From NCBI RefSeq assembly GCF_001904725.1, contig NZ_MRCE01000009.1, forward strand, positions 140,838 to 204,837: a stretch of DNA of 64,000 nt, in the 5' to 3' direction. This stretch comes from Phormidium ambiguum IAM M-71. Lineage in GTDB: Bacteria; Cyanobacteriota; Cyanobacteriia; Cyanobacteriales; Aerosakkonemataceae. The notes under the pieces were generated by a model. It saw only the letters and a list, made by a program, of their open reading frames with translations. It did not search any database and was not told the DNA's origin. The position numbers and the translations under genes were made by a program. Shown here one piece after another: positions 54,614 through 64,000 of the stretch (position 1 is its first letter; the number at the start of each line of letters is the position of its first letter).

Positions 54614-57613
54614 TTATTCAATAATAGTTTGGTTTTTTGGATCACCCGATTTTAGCGCACGCGGGGCTTGGGCTAATCGTTCTAATCTAACAGCTTTAAT
54701 TGCATCTATCGTCAATTCTTCGCCATTGAAAATAACAGTGCGAGATGGTTTATCTCCTTGCTTTCTCAAGTACTCAGTAATATTCATCCAAAACATTTTA
54801 CCGTCACTTTCTCGAATAACAAGATATACAGGATAACGATGAGACAACCAATATTCTATATGTCGCTCATCCTTTATGTAGAACTTAAGAACTCCTTTTT
54901 TGTCAGGTTTTAAGTAAGAGTCTCCTGATTTTAACTGTATATAAATACGTTCACCTGAAGCCTCTCGCTTGTTGTTTTTGAATTCAATCTCAAGGTCAAT
55001 TCCCCAGTCATCATTAGTTAATAGGCGCGGTATTTGTCCTGCTTTGCCAACTAAAGTAAGCATTTCCCCTTCGAGAATTATTCTCTTGCTTGCATTATCA
55101 AGGCTTTGATCAATCTGCTCATCTAATTTATGAACCTTTGCTTGAAACTCGTCGTTTTTACCAAAGGTTTCTTCTATTAGATCTATTAGCGGAATATCAG
55201 CGTAGCAGAATTGACAAGGAATAGTAGTTCGTCCTTGTTCAAGATGAAATTTTACCGCTTTTCTACTTTCTACCTCGTTATGACATTCTAAGCATCTATA
55301 AATACGCGCTCTCTCAACTTTGCCATCCAATGCTTTGCGCTTTAGATGTTCATGAACATATTTTAAAAATAAGATTTTTGTTGGTTCTGGAACCTCAGCA
55401 CCAAAAAATACAGTGAGTAGGCCAGTACCCTCATCAATTTCTTTTAAAATAAAACCACATCTACTTGATGTATCTGTTAAGCCAAATGGTAGAAATATAG
55501 CAGCATTTTTCCATAGAGGTTCCATGTTAAACGCTTCACTGTAATATAGACGAACAACAAGTGTTGCGTAAGCATTCAAAATGGCACCTTCAAATATGTA
55601 TTTAACAAGAATTCCATCGGGTTCTGGATGCTCAGGTAACTCTCGATTGAATTGCGAAGGAAAGATAAGTTTGCCTTCATCTAGAATAGCTAATTGTTTT
55701 GTAATAAACAATTCAATAGTTGATTGAAGAATGATTCGCTCATTATCTTGCTTAATACGTTTAAGGGAACCAAAGTCAAACTTACCCTCTCTTGCTGTTT
55801 GTGCTTCTAAAAAACCAAGACCATCAGGTTGCCTCCGAGCAGCACTTGCCATTGCTGAGGCATAATTATCTAGAAGTTCAGATTGTAGTAAAACATAATT
55901 ACCAAATGATAAAATTCTCACTAGATCATGTGCTTCTACCTGCTTAATAGCAGCTGTGAATTCTTCTTCATCAAAACTTGCTTTTGATAGAATTTGAAAA
56001 TGTTGTCTTAATTCCGTTATCGTTTTAAGAATTTGATTGTTTTGCTTCTTATTTACAACGAAATCCTTCATATTTTTGAACAAAGGCTGAGATACATTTT
56101 GAGGTAAATTATCCCAATTTATTCCTTTTTCAACTTGCTTGAGTAAATCTTTTATCCCCTCTCCAGTTTTAGCAGATGTAAAGAAAACCCCTTGAAAACC
56201 TGCCTCGGCTGCATAAGTCTGCATCCGTTCAAGAGTGACTGTTGGTGTACAAACGTCCGTTTTAGCTGCTACAAGATATTTAACTAAATGATCGCTATCT
56301 TTTGCTTGTTGTAGTGCTTTATTCCAAAATGAAACTCCACGAAACGGATCATTAGGATCTGAAGCATCTACCAGAACTAGCGCTACGTCTGTCTGATCGA
56401 GTGACAGTTGATGAATTAATCGAAATTCTGGTTGTCCAGCTAAGTCCCAAATTAGAGTTTCACGAGTTTCTTTAAGACCCTCTTTTGAAGTATGAGGTTT
56501 TACAGATAAATTTAGAACTCGACGACCATGCGTTGCATCTGTTGCTTTAAATTCTTCTCCTACTAAAACCATACCTAGTGAAGTTTTGCCCACAGTTTGA
56601 TCTCCAACCAGTACGATTTTGGCATTTCGATATCGAACGGACTCGGATTCTAGAAATTTATTGAATAAAGCATCAATATTTACATCCCAGATGCAAATCT
56701 CTTGATCTTGATTACCAATAGCTGCTAAGAGCGATGAATTTGGACAAAATTGTATTTCACGATCAGACAAACCTAAACTAGGTTCCTGTAATACTGCTAC
56801 AGTATCCCAAGTATCAGTACGCCAGAACCTTACTGTTCCATCTTTAGCTTTAGAAGCTAAAAGACGACCATCAAATGAGAAAGAAACACTTGTTACATCT
56901 TTTACATGACCCTCTAGTTGATTGATTAGTCGTCCTTCATTAAGGATCAAAATTATAGACTTGGTGCCAAGAGCAATCAAAGTTCCACAAGGGGAAAGTG
57001 CCATACTCGTGATAGAGTCAGCAATTTTCTTAGAGAACATCTGCATCATTTCACCCGTTTCTACATCCCAAATTCCAATCATATGGAGATAAGAGGATAC
57101 AAGCGTTTGACTATCTGAAGACCAAACTATATTCTGGCTTTTAAGGTCAAAAAATCCCCATTCCCATACCTTTTGGCACTTTGTTGTCTTCATATCCCAT
57201 AGCCGGATAGTATTATCACGGGAACTAGATGCGATAGTTCTGCCATCCGGCGACCACGACACTTTCCAAACCCAGTCGTTATGACCTTTTAGTTGCTTGC
57301 GCCTCTTTCCTGTTTTGATATTCCAAAGCCAAATGGTCGTGTCACCACAACCTGATGCCAGCATTGTTCCATCTGGCGACCAAGTTATGCTACTAATCTT
57401 GCTTGATGGTTGTCGAAGTGTCCAAATCACCTTTCCATTCGCTACATCACAAACCTGAACCGTGTTATTGCTTGTGGCGATTGCAATCATCTGTCCGTCA
57501 GGCGACCAAGCTATGTCATTAATAAGGCCCTGTTGCTCATGAAATTTTTGACGCAGTGTAAATCCAAAAGGAATTTTTCTCTGTTCCTTAGTTTTTTTTG
57601 ATTTGTCAGCCAT
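54614..57613 (-). CDS. WD40 - Ras/Roc-like GTPase - COR-like - zinc ribbon - DUF4365 nuclease-like protein
   Basis: A 999-residue multidomain protein. Residues about 25-312 hold seven WD40 repeats, a full propeller. Residues 332-500 are a small GTPase: P-loop GDQTVGKTS (337-345), switch II DLAGQPE (390-396), AKTD (450-453) in place of NKxD, and SAKTGEG (480-486). About 540-760 is a winged-helix and COR-like region (VKYIFEGAILNAYATLVVRL). C774/C777 and C800/C803 form a CxxC-x22-CxxC zinc ribbon. About 845-970 resembles DUF4365, with WGIDLEIE and YIQLKSG giving the D...QxK pattern of PD-(D/E)XK nucleases. I infer a sensor-switch-effector protein, possibly antiviral. The ATG at 57613 was chosen; TTG 57718 and ATG 57703 are alternatives. 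Confidence 0.85.
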   Translation of the reverse strand: MADKSKKTKEQRKIPFGFTLRQKFHEQQGLINDIAWSPDGQMIAIATSNNTVQVCDVANGKVIWTLRQPSSKISSITWSPDGTMLASGCGDTTIWLWNIKTGKRRKQLKGHNDWVWKVSWSPDGRTIASSSRDNTIRLWDMKTTKCQKVWEWGFFDLKSQNIVWSSDSQTLVSSYLHMIGIWDVETGEMMQMFSKKIADSITSMALSPCGTLIALGTKSIILILNEGRLINQLEGHVKDVTSVSFSFDGRLLASKAKDGTVRFWRTDTWDTVAVLQEPSLGLSDREIQFCPNSSLLAAIGNQDQEICIWDVNIDALFNKFLESESVRYRNAKIVLVGDQTVGKTSLGMVLVGEEFKATDATHGRRVLNLSVKPHTSKEGLKETRETLIWDLAGQPEFRLIHQLSLDQTDVALVLVDASDPNDPFRGVSFWNKALQQAKDSDHLVKYLVAAKTDVCTPTVTLERMQTYAAEAGFQGVFFTSAKTGEGIKDLLKQVEKGINWDNLPQNVSQPLFKNMKDFVVNKKQNNQILKTITELRQHFQILSKASFDEEEFTAAIKQVEAHDLVRILSFGNYVLLQSELLDNYASAMASAARRQPDGLGFLEAQTAREGKFDFGSLKRIKQDNERIILQSTIELFITKQLAILDEGKLIFPSQFNRELPEHPEPDGILVKYIFEGAILNAYATLVVRLYYSEAFNMEPLWKNAAIFLPFGLTDTSSRCGFILKEIDEGTGLLTVFFGAEVPEPTKILFLKYVHEHLKRKALDGKVERARIYRCLECHNEVESRKAVKFHLEQGRTTIPCQFCYADIPLIDLIEETFGKNDEFQAKVHKLDEQIDQSLDNASKRIILEGEMLTLVGKAGQIPRLLTNDDWGIDLEIEFKNNKREASGERIYIQLKSGDSYLKPDKKGVLKFYIKDERHIEYWLSHRYPVYLVIRESDGKMFWMNITEYLRKQGDKPSRTVIFNGEELTIDAIKAVRLERLAQAPRALKSGDPKNQTIIE

Positions 57614-57886
57614 GCTGGTTCTAAAAACAATATATGGTGATTTGAAGAGGTTGTTTGGGTCGATCTTACATGGTCTGTCCAAATACTGGCTTGTTGCGGT
57701 CATAGCTAGATGCCACAAAACTTTACATTTAATTGCGGCAAAATAGATATTTAAACGTTAGAATAGCGTGTTCATCTGCCCAACCTAAGCTTTTGAGAAT
57801 TGCCTCAGTGACGATCGAGGTAATTTTCAATGGATGAAGAAACCTATACTTATAGATCTGGCAATAAGATAAAAAGAGGTCGCTGC

Positions 57887-59347
57887 ATGGCATCCATCCG
57901 CGAGTTGCACCAACAACTCATCACCAAAGAACGTTCTGCTGTAGAAATAACTAAGGAAGCTTTAGAACGCATCGAGACGGTAGAACCGAAAGTGCGTAGT
58001 TTTTTATGCGTCACAGCAGACAAGGCTTTAGAACAGGCAAAGGCGGTAGACGCAAAAATTGCAGCTGGTGAAGAAATTGGGCTGCTGGCGGGAATTCCTA
58101 TTGCCATTAAGGACAATATGTGTACTAAAGGAATTCCCACTACTTGCGGCTCAAAAATTTTGCAAGGTTTTATCCCTCCCTACGAGTCAACCGTAACCCA
58201 AAAGTTGGCGGAAGCTGGGGCGGTAATGGTGGGTAAGGCGAACATGGACGAGTTCGCAATGGGTAGTTCTACGGAAACTTCGGCTTATCAGGTTACAGCT
58301 AACCCTTGGGATTTGCAAAGGGTTCCCGGTGGTTCTTCGGGGGGTTCGGCGGCGGCTGTGGCGGCTGATGAAGCTGTGGTGTCTTTGGGTTCGGATACTG
58401 GGGGATCGATTCGGTTGCCTGCGTCTTTCTGCGGTATTGTGGGGATGAAGCCGACTTATGGGTTGGTTTCTCGTTTCGGTTTGGTGGCTTATGGTTCTTC
58501 TTTGGATCAAATTGGGCCTTTTGGTCGATCGGTCGAAGATACAGCTATTTTACTCGGTGCGATCGCAGGTTACGATCCCAAGGATTCTACTAGTTTAAAT
58601 GTGAAAATCCCCAATTATGCTAAATCTTTGAAGCCGAATTTCAAAGTTAGGGGTGTTTTAAGAGTTGGCGTAATTTCGGAAACTTTTGGCCAAGGTTTAG
58701 AACCAGTTGTAGAGAAAGCTGTAACTAAAGCGATCGAAGTTTTGCAAGAATTAGGTGCAGAAATTCATGTGATTTCTTGCCCTCGTTTCCGCTATGGTCT
58801 ACCAGCATATTACATCATTGCTCCTTCGGAAGCTTCGGCAAATTTAGCCCGTTACGATGGAGTGAAATACGGTATGCGCGATGAAGATGCTAGTAATCTT
58901 TTATCTATGTATACTAAGACTCGCGCTGCTGGATTTGGCCCTGAAGTAAAGCGGCGGATTATGTTAGGAACTTATGCTTTATCAGCAGGTTACTATGATG
59001 CCTATTATTTGAAGGCACAAAAAGTCCGCACTTTAATTAAAAAAGACTTCGATAGTGCTTTTGAAAAGGTGGATATTCTAGTTTCTCCTACTGCGCCAAC
59101 AACAGCATTTAAAGTAGGTGATAAAACAGCCGATCCTTTGAGTATGTACTTAACCGATTTGATGACAATTCCAGTTAATTTGGCTGGGTTGCCTGGGGTA
59201 AGTATTCCTTGCGGTTTTGATGAACAAGGTTTACCAATTGGTTTGCAATTAATCGGCAATGTTTTACAAGAAGAATTACTCCTACAAGTAGCTTATGCTT
59301 ACGAACAAGCAACTACTTGGAATGAGAAAAAGCCGAATTTGGATTAA
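57887..59347 (+). CDS. gatA: Glutamyl-tRNA(Gln) amidotransferase subunit A
   Basis: The 486 residues show the amidase signature: catalytic lysine region [20 protein letters not shown], then [29 protein letters not shown] holding the serine pair, and [10 protein letters not shown]. It releases ammonia from glutamine for transamidation of Glu-tRNA(Gln), with GatB and GatC encoded elsewhere. The ATG at 57887 ([11 protein letters not shown]) with AGAGG eight bases upstream fits the family; an earlier ATG at 57830 adds 19 unlike residues. It is divergent from the WD40-GTPase gene. Confidence 0.94.
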   Translation: MASIRELHQQLITKERSAVEITKEALERIETVEPKVRSFLCVTADKALEQAKAVDAKIAAGEEIGLLAGIPIAIKDNMCTKGIPTTCGSKILQGFIPPYESTVTQKLAEAGAVMVGKANMDEFAMGSSTETSAYQVTANPWDLQRVPGGSSGGSAAAVAADEAVVSLGSDTGGSIRLPASFCGIVGMKPTYGLVSRFGLVAYGSSLDQIGPFGRSVEDTAILLGAIAGYDPKDSTSLNVKIPNYAKSLKPNFKVRGVLRVGVISETFGQGLEPVVEKAVTKAIEVLQELGAEIHVISCPRFRYGLPAYYIIAPSEASANLARYDGVKYGMRDEDASNLLSMYTKTRAAGFGPEVKRRIMLGTYALSAGYYDAYYLKAQKVRTLIKKDFDSAFEKVDILVSPTAPTTAFKVGDKTADPLSMYLTDLMTIPVNLAGLPGVSIPCGFDEQGLPIGLQLIGNVLQEELLLQVAYAYEQATTWNEKKPNLD

Positions 59348-59457
59348 CTTGGGGACTGGGGACTAGGATTGGGGACTAGGGAATTATCTCTTCGCCAATC
59401 ACTAGTAACCAATTACCAATTACCAACTAACAACTACCCATTACCAATTACCAAGAA
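59348..59457. repeat. Low-complexity gap between gatA and dnaE
   Basis: GGGGACT-type heptamers (about 59351-59390) are followed by repeated ATTACCA and CAACTA text up to 59457. No gene or clear promoter is seen. Confidence 0.7.
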
Positions 59458-59459
59458 AT

Positions 59460-62400
59460 ATGTCTTTTGTTGGTTTACACACTCACAGCGATTACAGTTT
59501 ACTTGATGGCGCAAGTCAAATTCCTGAATTGATCGATCGCGTTATCGAATTGGGTATGCCTGCGATCGCACTTACCGATCATGGTGTAATGTATGGTGCG
59601 ATCGAATTAATTAAAGTTTGCCGCAATAAGAACGTAAAGCCGATCGTCGGTAACGAAATGTATGTGGTAGAAGGCGACATCGAAAAACAAGAAAAACGCC
59701 GTCGCAAATATCACCAAATCGTCTTAGCTAAAGATACCCAAGGTTACAAAAACTTAGTTAAATTAACCACTATTTCTCACCTGCAAGGCGTTCAAGGTAA
59801 AGGTATTTTTTCCCGTCCTTGTATTAACCGAGAGTTATTAGAAAAATATCATGAAGGGTTAATTGTCACTAGCGGTTGTCGTGCAGGTCAAGTGCCACAA
59901 TTGATTTTACAAGGTAAACTAAAAGAAGCCAGAGAATGCGCTAAATGGTATCAAGATGTATTTAAAGATGATTATTATTTAGAAATTCAGGATCACGGTT
60001 ATTTAGAAGATAGAATTGTTAATGTTGAAATCGTTAAAATTTCCCAAGAATTAGGCATTAAAGTTGTTGCAACTAATGATTCTCATTTTACAGGTTGCTC
60101 TGATGTGGAAGCGCACGATGCTTTATTATGTATTAATACAGGACAAAAATTAATAGAAGATAAGCGAATGCGCTATAGCGGGACGGAATATTTAAAATCC
60201 CCGGAAGAAATGGCGCATTTATTCCGCGATCATTTGCCAGATGAAGTAATTAAAGAAGCAATAGAAAACACTTTAGAAGTATCACATAAAGTTAAAAAAT
60301 ATGAAATCTTTAACGAACCTAGATTACCAGATTATCCGGTTCCTCCCGAACATACACCTAGCACTTATTTAGAACAACTGGCTAGAGAAGGATTGCAAGA
60401 AAGATGCAATAGTCGTAGTTATAATGACATCGAATCAGCATATAAAGAACGGTTGGAATATGAATTAAAAATGATCGAACAAATGGGATTTTCTACTTAC
60501 TTTTTAGTAGTAGGAGATTACATCAGATTCGCCAGAGATAAAGGCATTCCAGTTGGCCCCGGAAGAGGTTCTGCGGCTGGTTCTTTAGTTGCTTACGCTT
60601 TAAAAATTACTAATATTGACCCTGTACATCACGGGCTTTTATTTGAACGTTTCTTAAATCCAGAACGGAAATCAATGCCTGATATTGATACTGATTTTTG
60701 TATTGAAAGAAGGCAAGAAGTTATTGAATATGTAACTGAAAAATACGGCAAAGAAAGGGTAGCGCAAATCATTACTTTTAACCGTTTGACTTCTAAAGCG
60801 GTGTTAAAAGATGTCGCCAGAGTGTTGGATATTCCCTACAAAGAAGCGGATGAAATGGCGAAATTAATTCCGGTAGTCAGGGGAAAACCAACTAAGTTAA
60901 AGGTGATGATTTCTGATGATACTCCTGCCCAAGAGTTTAAAGAAAAATATGATAATGATGAAAATGTCCGCCGTTGGATTGATATGGCAATGCGGATTGA
61001 AGGTACCAACAAAACCTTTGGTGTTCACGCTGCGGGTGTGGTAATTTCTGCTCAACCTTTGGATGAAGTCGTACCATTACAAAAGAATAATGACGGTTCA
61101 GTAATTACTCAGTATTTCATGGAAGATTTGGAATCTCTGGGTTTGTTAAAAATGGACTTTTTGGGGTTGAAAAACCTGACGATTATTCAAAATACTTTAG
61201 ATTTAATCGAGAAAAATCGCGGATTTCATGTCGATCCCGATGATATTACTGCTGATGAAAGAAAGGCATTTAAAATATTATCTAAAGGTGAGGTTAAAAA
61301 ACGCCCACCAGAGGTGGAAAAAACTTATAAGGTTCTGGAAAAAGGACATTTGGAAGGGGTTTTTCAATTAGAATCTTCGGGAATGCTTGATGTGGTGAAA
61401 AAGTTAAAACCGTCGAGTATCGAAGATATTTCTTCAATTTTAGCTTTATATCGACCGGGGCCGTTAGATGCAGGGTTGATTCCGAAATTTATCGATCGCA
61501 AACACGGCAGAGAAGAAATTAACTACGAACATCCATTGCTAGAACCCATACTTCAAGAAACTTATGCGGTACTAGTATATCAAGAGCAAATCATGAAAAT
61601 GGCTCAAGATTTGGCGGGATATACTTTAGGTCAAGCTGATTTATTAAGGCGCGCAATGGGCAAAAAAAAGGCCGAAGAAATGCAGAAACAGCGCGAAACT
61701 TTTATTGATGGCTCAACTAAAAATGGTGTTAATAGAAGAATAGCAGAACAACTATTCGATCAAATGGTTTTGTTCGCGGAGTACTGTTTTAATAAATCCC
61801 ATTCCACCGCCTACGCTTATGTTACTTACCAAACTGCTTATTTAAAAGCAAATTTCACTGGCGAATACATGGCTGCATTGCTGACAGCTAACAGTGGCGA
61901 TCAAGATAAAGTCCAAAAATACATTGCTAACTGTCAAGAATTAAATATTAAAGTAGAAGGGCCAAATATTAACCGTTCTGACATAGATTTTACACCTTCA
62001 GATGGGAAAATTTTGTTTGGTTTATCGGCAATCAAAAATGTGGGTGAAAATGCGATTAAAAATATTTTAGAAGTGCGGAAAGCGGGAGGAAAATTTACAG
62101 ATTTGGCGGATTTGTGCGATCGCGTTAACCTCCACAGCGTCAACAGCCGCGCTTTAGAAGCATTAATTAAATGTGGCGCATTAGATTGTTTGAATACAAA
62201 TCGTCAACAACTAATTGAACATCTACCTTTAGTCGTCAGTTGGGCACAAAAAAGTAAAGGCGTTTCCGATCAACCAACTTTATTTGACTTAGGAAGTGTC
62301 AGAAGTCCCGCACCAAAAGCACCACAAATCAATGATTTTGCACCAAAAGAAAAGCTACAATTTGAAAAAGAATTGTTAGGTTTTTATGTTTCTGCTCATC

Positions 62401-63038
62401 CCTTAAAAGCCATAGAAAAATTAGCGCCTAAATTAGGTTTAGATCCTACTCCTATCACACTTAATAAATTTACAGAAAAGCCTAAAGGAAATGTTCATGT
62501 GATTGTCATGATTACGGAAATTAAAAAAGTAGTCACTAAAAAAGGCGATCCAATGGCAATTCTGCAAATAGAAGATTTAACTGGTAAATATGAAGCAGTT
62601 GTTTTTCCTAAAACTTATGACAAAGTTAATCCTGCTTTAGTCACAGATGCACCAATAATTTTGAAAGGAAAAGTAGACACAAAAGAAGAACAAATTCAAC
62701 TAATTGTTAATGAAGCTGAGTTAGTTCCCGCTGATGCACTGGCGAGTTTAGAAGAAAGTTCTTTAACAGAAGATGAACCAGAAATTATGGTAATTTTGGA
62801 ACTAACGCCGCAGCAAATAGAAGAACAGCAACTACTGGAAAATCTTAAGGCAATTTTGACAGAATACACCAGCAATGAGCAATCAAAATTTCCTGTAGTT
62901 GCTCTTTTACAAGGCGAACATTCACGCCAAGCTGTTCGCTTTGGCAAAGAATATTGGGTACAGGATTATGAAACTGCTGTTTCTCGTCTGCAAAATGCTA
63001 AATTCAATGCGCGAATTTATCAGCCTATTGAATTTTAA
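59460..63038 (+). CDS. dnaE: DNA polymerase III alpha subunit, full-length and intein-free
   Basis: The 1192 residues contain the PHP domain ([19 protein letters not shown] at the start), the polymerase palm with PDIDTDF near residue 407, fingers with [12 protein letters not shown], the tandem helix-hairpin-helix region, and a C-terminal OB fold ([13 protein letters not shown]). It is the replicative polymerase. At residues 774-778 the sequence reads EY-CFN without interruption; in many cyanobacteria a split intein separates the gene here. Here the gene is continuous. It stops 2 bp before the convergent WD40 gene. Confidence 0.96.
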   Translation: MSFVGLHTHSDYSLLDGASQIPELIDRVIELGMPAIALTDHGVMYGAIELIKVCRNKNVKPIVGNEMYVVEGDIEKQEKRRRKYHQIVLAKDTQGYKNLVKLTTISHLQGVQGKGIFSRPCINRELLEKYHEGLIVTSGCRAGQVPQLILQGKLKEARECAKWYQDVFKDDYYLEIQDHGYLEDRIVNVEIVKISQELGIKVVATNDSHFTGCSDVEAHDALLCINTGQKLIEDKRMRYSGTEYLKSPEEMAHLFRDHLPDEVIKEAIENTLEVSHKVKKYEIFNEPRLPDYPVPPEHTPSTYLEQLAREGLQERCNSRSYNDIESAYKERLEYELKMIEQMGFSTYFLVVGDYIRFARDKGIPVGPGRGSAAGSLVAYALKITNIDPVHHGLLFERFLNPERKSMPDIDTDFCIERRQEVIEYVTEKYGKERVAQIITFNRLTSKAVLKDVARVLDIPYKEADEMAKLIPVVRGKPTKLKVMISDDTPAQEFKEKYDNDENVRRWIDMAMRIEGTNKTFGVHAAGVVISAQPLDEVVPLQKNNDGSVITQYFMEDLESLGLLKMDFLGLKNLTIIQNTLDLIEKNRGFHVDPDDITADERKAFKILSKGEVKKRPPEVEKTYKVLEKGHLEGVFQLESSGMLDVVKKLKPSSIEDISSILALYRPGPLDAGLIPKFIDRKHGREEINYEHPLLEPILQETYAVLVYQEQIMKMAQDLAGYTLGQADLLRRAMGKKKAEEMQKQRETFIDGSTKNGVNRRIAEQLFDQMVLFAEYCFNKSHSTAYAYVTYQTAYLKANFTGEYMAALLTANSGDQDKVQKYIANCQELNIKVEGPNINRSDIDFTPSDGKILFGLSAIKNVGENAIKNILEVRKAGGKFTDLADLCDRVNLHSVNSRALEALIKCGALDCLNTNRQQLIEHLPLVVSWAQKSKGVSDQPTLFDLGSVRSPAPKAPQINDFAPKEKLQFEKELLGFYVSAHPLKAIEKLAPKLGLDPTPITLNKFTEKPKGNVHVIVMITEIKKVVTKKGDPMAILQIEDLTGKYEAVVFPKTYDKVNPALVTDAPIILKGKVDTKEEQIQLIVNEAELVPADALASLEESSLTEDEPEIMVILELTPQQIEEQQLLENLKAILTEYTSNEQSKFPVVALLQGEHSRQAVRFGKEYWVQDYETAVSRLQNAKFNARIYQPIEF

Positions 63039-63040
63039 AA

Positions 63041-63991
63041 TCAACCAAATCCTTGCCAAATTTTGATGGTTTTATCTGAACTGGCGCTGACAATTAATTG
63101 ACCATCAACACTCATTGCTAAGGCGTTAATTGCACTAGTATGTTCGTTCAATGTAGACAGTAATTCACCTGTTTCTAATCGCCATATTTTAATAGTTTTG
63201 TCGCTACTGGCGCTAATTACAGTTTGGTTATCGGGACTGATTGCTACACCATTTACATAGCCAGAATGCCCCGAAAAAGTTCTAATTAGTTCACCAGTTT
63301 GGACATTCCATAATTTAACGGTTTTGTCTTTACTAGCACTAGCAAGCAGTTGTCCATCAGAACTAAATGCTACGGCATAAACTGAGTTAAAATGCCCGTT
63401 TAGAGTATTAACTAATTCTCCTGTTGCTAGTTTCCAAAGCTTAATTTGGTTATCTAAACCGCCTGTGGCAATGAACAGACCTTTAGGATGAATTGCGATC
63501 GCCTTTATCATCCCAGCAGCGGCAAATAAAGTCCGAATTGGCAAGCCATTTTTTAGCCGCCATAATTTGATTGTGCGATCGTCACCACCACTAACTAACA
63601 TTTGTCCATCAGGACTAATTGCTACCGCATTCACATCTCTAGAATGTTCGGTTAAAGTTTGCATTAAAGTAGCGGTGTGCAAATTCCAAAGTTTGATTTT
63701 TTCATCATCGCTACCGCTAGCAAGAATTAATCCATCAGGACTAATACTTAGAGAATTAACTGCTTTTGTATGTCCCGGCAAATTATGTAAAAGTTCCCCT
63801 GTTTGGGAACTCCAAACTTTAATTTGATCGTCTAATCCACCGCTAGCAATTACTTGTTTATTGAGACTAATTGCTACCGCCATTACCCAGGAAGTATGTC
63901 CGGTTAAAGTATTAACACACCGCCAAACTCGCTTGGCTGAACTGGAATTTGGTGGTCGAGAAGCAGGAGGCGGAGTGATCGGACGGCGCAT
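63041..63991 (-). CDS. WD40 repeat protein, possibly cut by the right window edge
   Basis: Seven WD40 repeats of about 42 residues, each with the GH ... (I/V)KLW pattern, fill about residues 28-315, enough for one seven-bladed propeller. The stretch before (RRPITPPPASRPPNSSS) is a proline/serine-rich linker. No stop codon lies between the ATG at 63991 and the edge, so a larger protein is possible; WD40 domains in cyanobacteria are often joined to Ser/Thr kinases or other domains. No catalytic domain is visible here. It is a scaffold or sensor by family. Confidence 0.8.
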   Translation of the reverse strand: MRRPITPPPASRPPNSSSAKRVWRCVNTLTGHTSWVMAVAISLNKQVIASGGLDDQIKVWSSQTGELLHNLPGHTKAVNSLSISPDGLILASGSDDEKIKLWNLHTATLMQTLTEHSRDVNAVAISPDGQMLVSGGDDRTIKLWRLKNGLPIRTLFAAAGMIKAIAIHPKGLFIATGGLDNQIKLWKLATGELVNTLNGHFNSVYAVAFSSDGQLLASASKDKTVKLWNVQTGELIRTFSGHSGYVNGVAISPDNQTVISASSDKTIKIWRLETGELLSTLNEHTSAINALAMSVDGQLIVSASSDKTIKIWQGFG

Positions 63992-64000
63992 ATTTCTGTT

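Noticed and set aside
58187-58510. Minus-strand frame of 107 residues rich in Arg and His
   Set aside because: Antisense to the catalytic part of gatA; its composition is that of a shadow frame.

Overview
The window is chromosomal DNA from a cyanobacterium. The octamer GCGATCGC (HIP1) is scattered through coding and non-coding DNA, and several cyanobacterial families occur: DUF1816, DUF3352, a phosphoketolase/acetate-kinase cluster, mini-RNase III beside RlmB, short-form HisG, and a DnaE with the cyanobacterial AEY/CFN junction. Heptamer-type low-complexity tracts (AGAAGGC, CCCCAGT, CCCCTTTTCC), WD40 proteins, very large multidomain sensor kinases and two serpins suggest a filamentous, developmentally complex lineage. 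The species cannot be named from the sequence alone. No rRNA, tRNA, CRISPR array, transposase or prophage was seen.

Layout. 1-3.4 kb: end of a PTS sugar permease with a duplicated EIIB domain, a holin-like membrane protein, and an ExbB/ExbD proton-channel pair whose ExbD has a repetitive Pro-Gly-Thr tail. 3.7-8.5 kb: YkvA-like protein, a P-type cation ATPase and three uncharacterised proteins. 8.8-17.3 kb: membrane-anchored FAD oxidoreductase, a REC/GAF/PAS/GAF histidine kinase whose second GAF carries the two cysteines of a DXCF cyanobacteriochrome, an acyl-CoA-dehydrogenase/cyclase fusion, and cysteine synthase. 17.4-20.4 kb: a MITE-like element, a DUF3352 protein and an AEC-type permease.

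20.5-31.2 kb is a carbon-catabolism block: acetate kinase, a cNMP-binding protein and a histidine phosphatase on the minus strand, divergent from phosphoketolase, transaldolase (with EF-hands), glycogen phosphorylase and a second histidine phosphatase on the plus strand. Together they could take glycogen to glucose-1-P, shuffle sugar phosphates, cleave them to acetyl-P and end in acetate plus ATP.

31.5-42.5 kb: small secreted protein, GldA-like dehydrogenase, aminotransferase overlapping a serpin, thioredoxin-like ferredoxin, hybrid histidine kinase, acyltransferase, second serpin, OmpR-type regulator. 42.6-54.5 kb: mostly housekeeping (hisG, an ABC exporter, trpD, PpiC-type isomerase, retropepsin-like lipoprotein, carA, STAS protein, mrnC, rlmB, DUF1816, alpha/beta hydrolase, DsbA-like protein), with repeat tracts in many of the gaps. 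54.6-57.6 kb holds the most unusual gene: a 999-residue WD40 propeller / Ras-Roc-like GTPase / COR-like region / zinc ribbon / DUF4365 nuclease-like protein, a plausible single-gene defence or cell-fate effector. 57.9-64 kb: gatA, an intein-free full-length dnaE, and a second WD40 protein that may run off the right edge.

Dispersed small repeats are a theme. A CCCCGACTTC palindrome occurs three times (twice as terminators, once inside a serpin reading frame), an AATGAC-type palindrome occurs three times, and low-complexity tracts fill several intergenic gaps.
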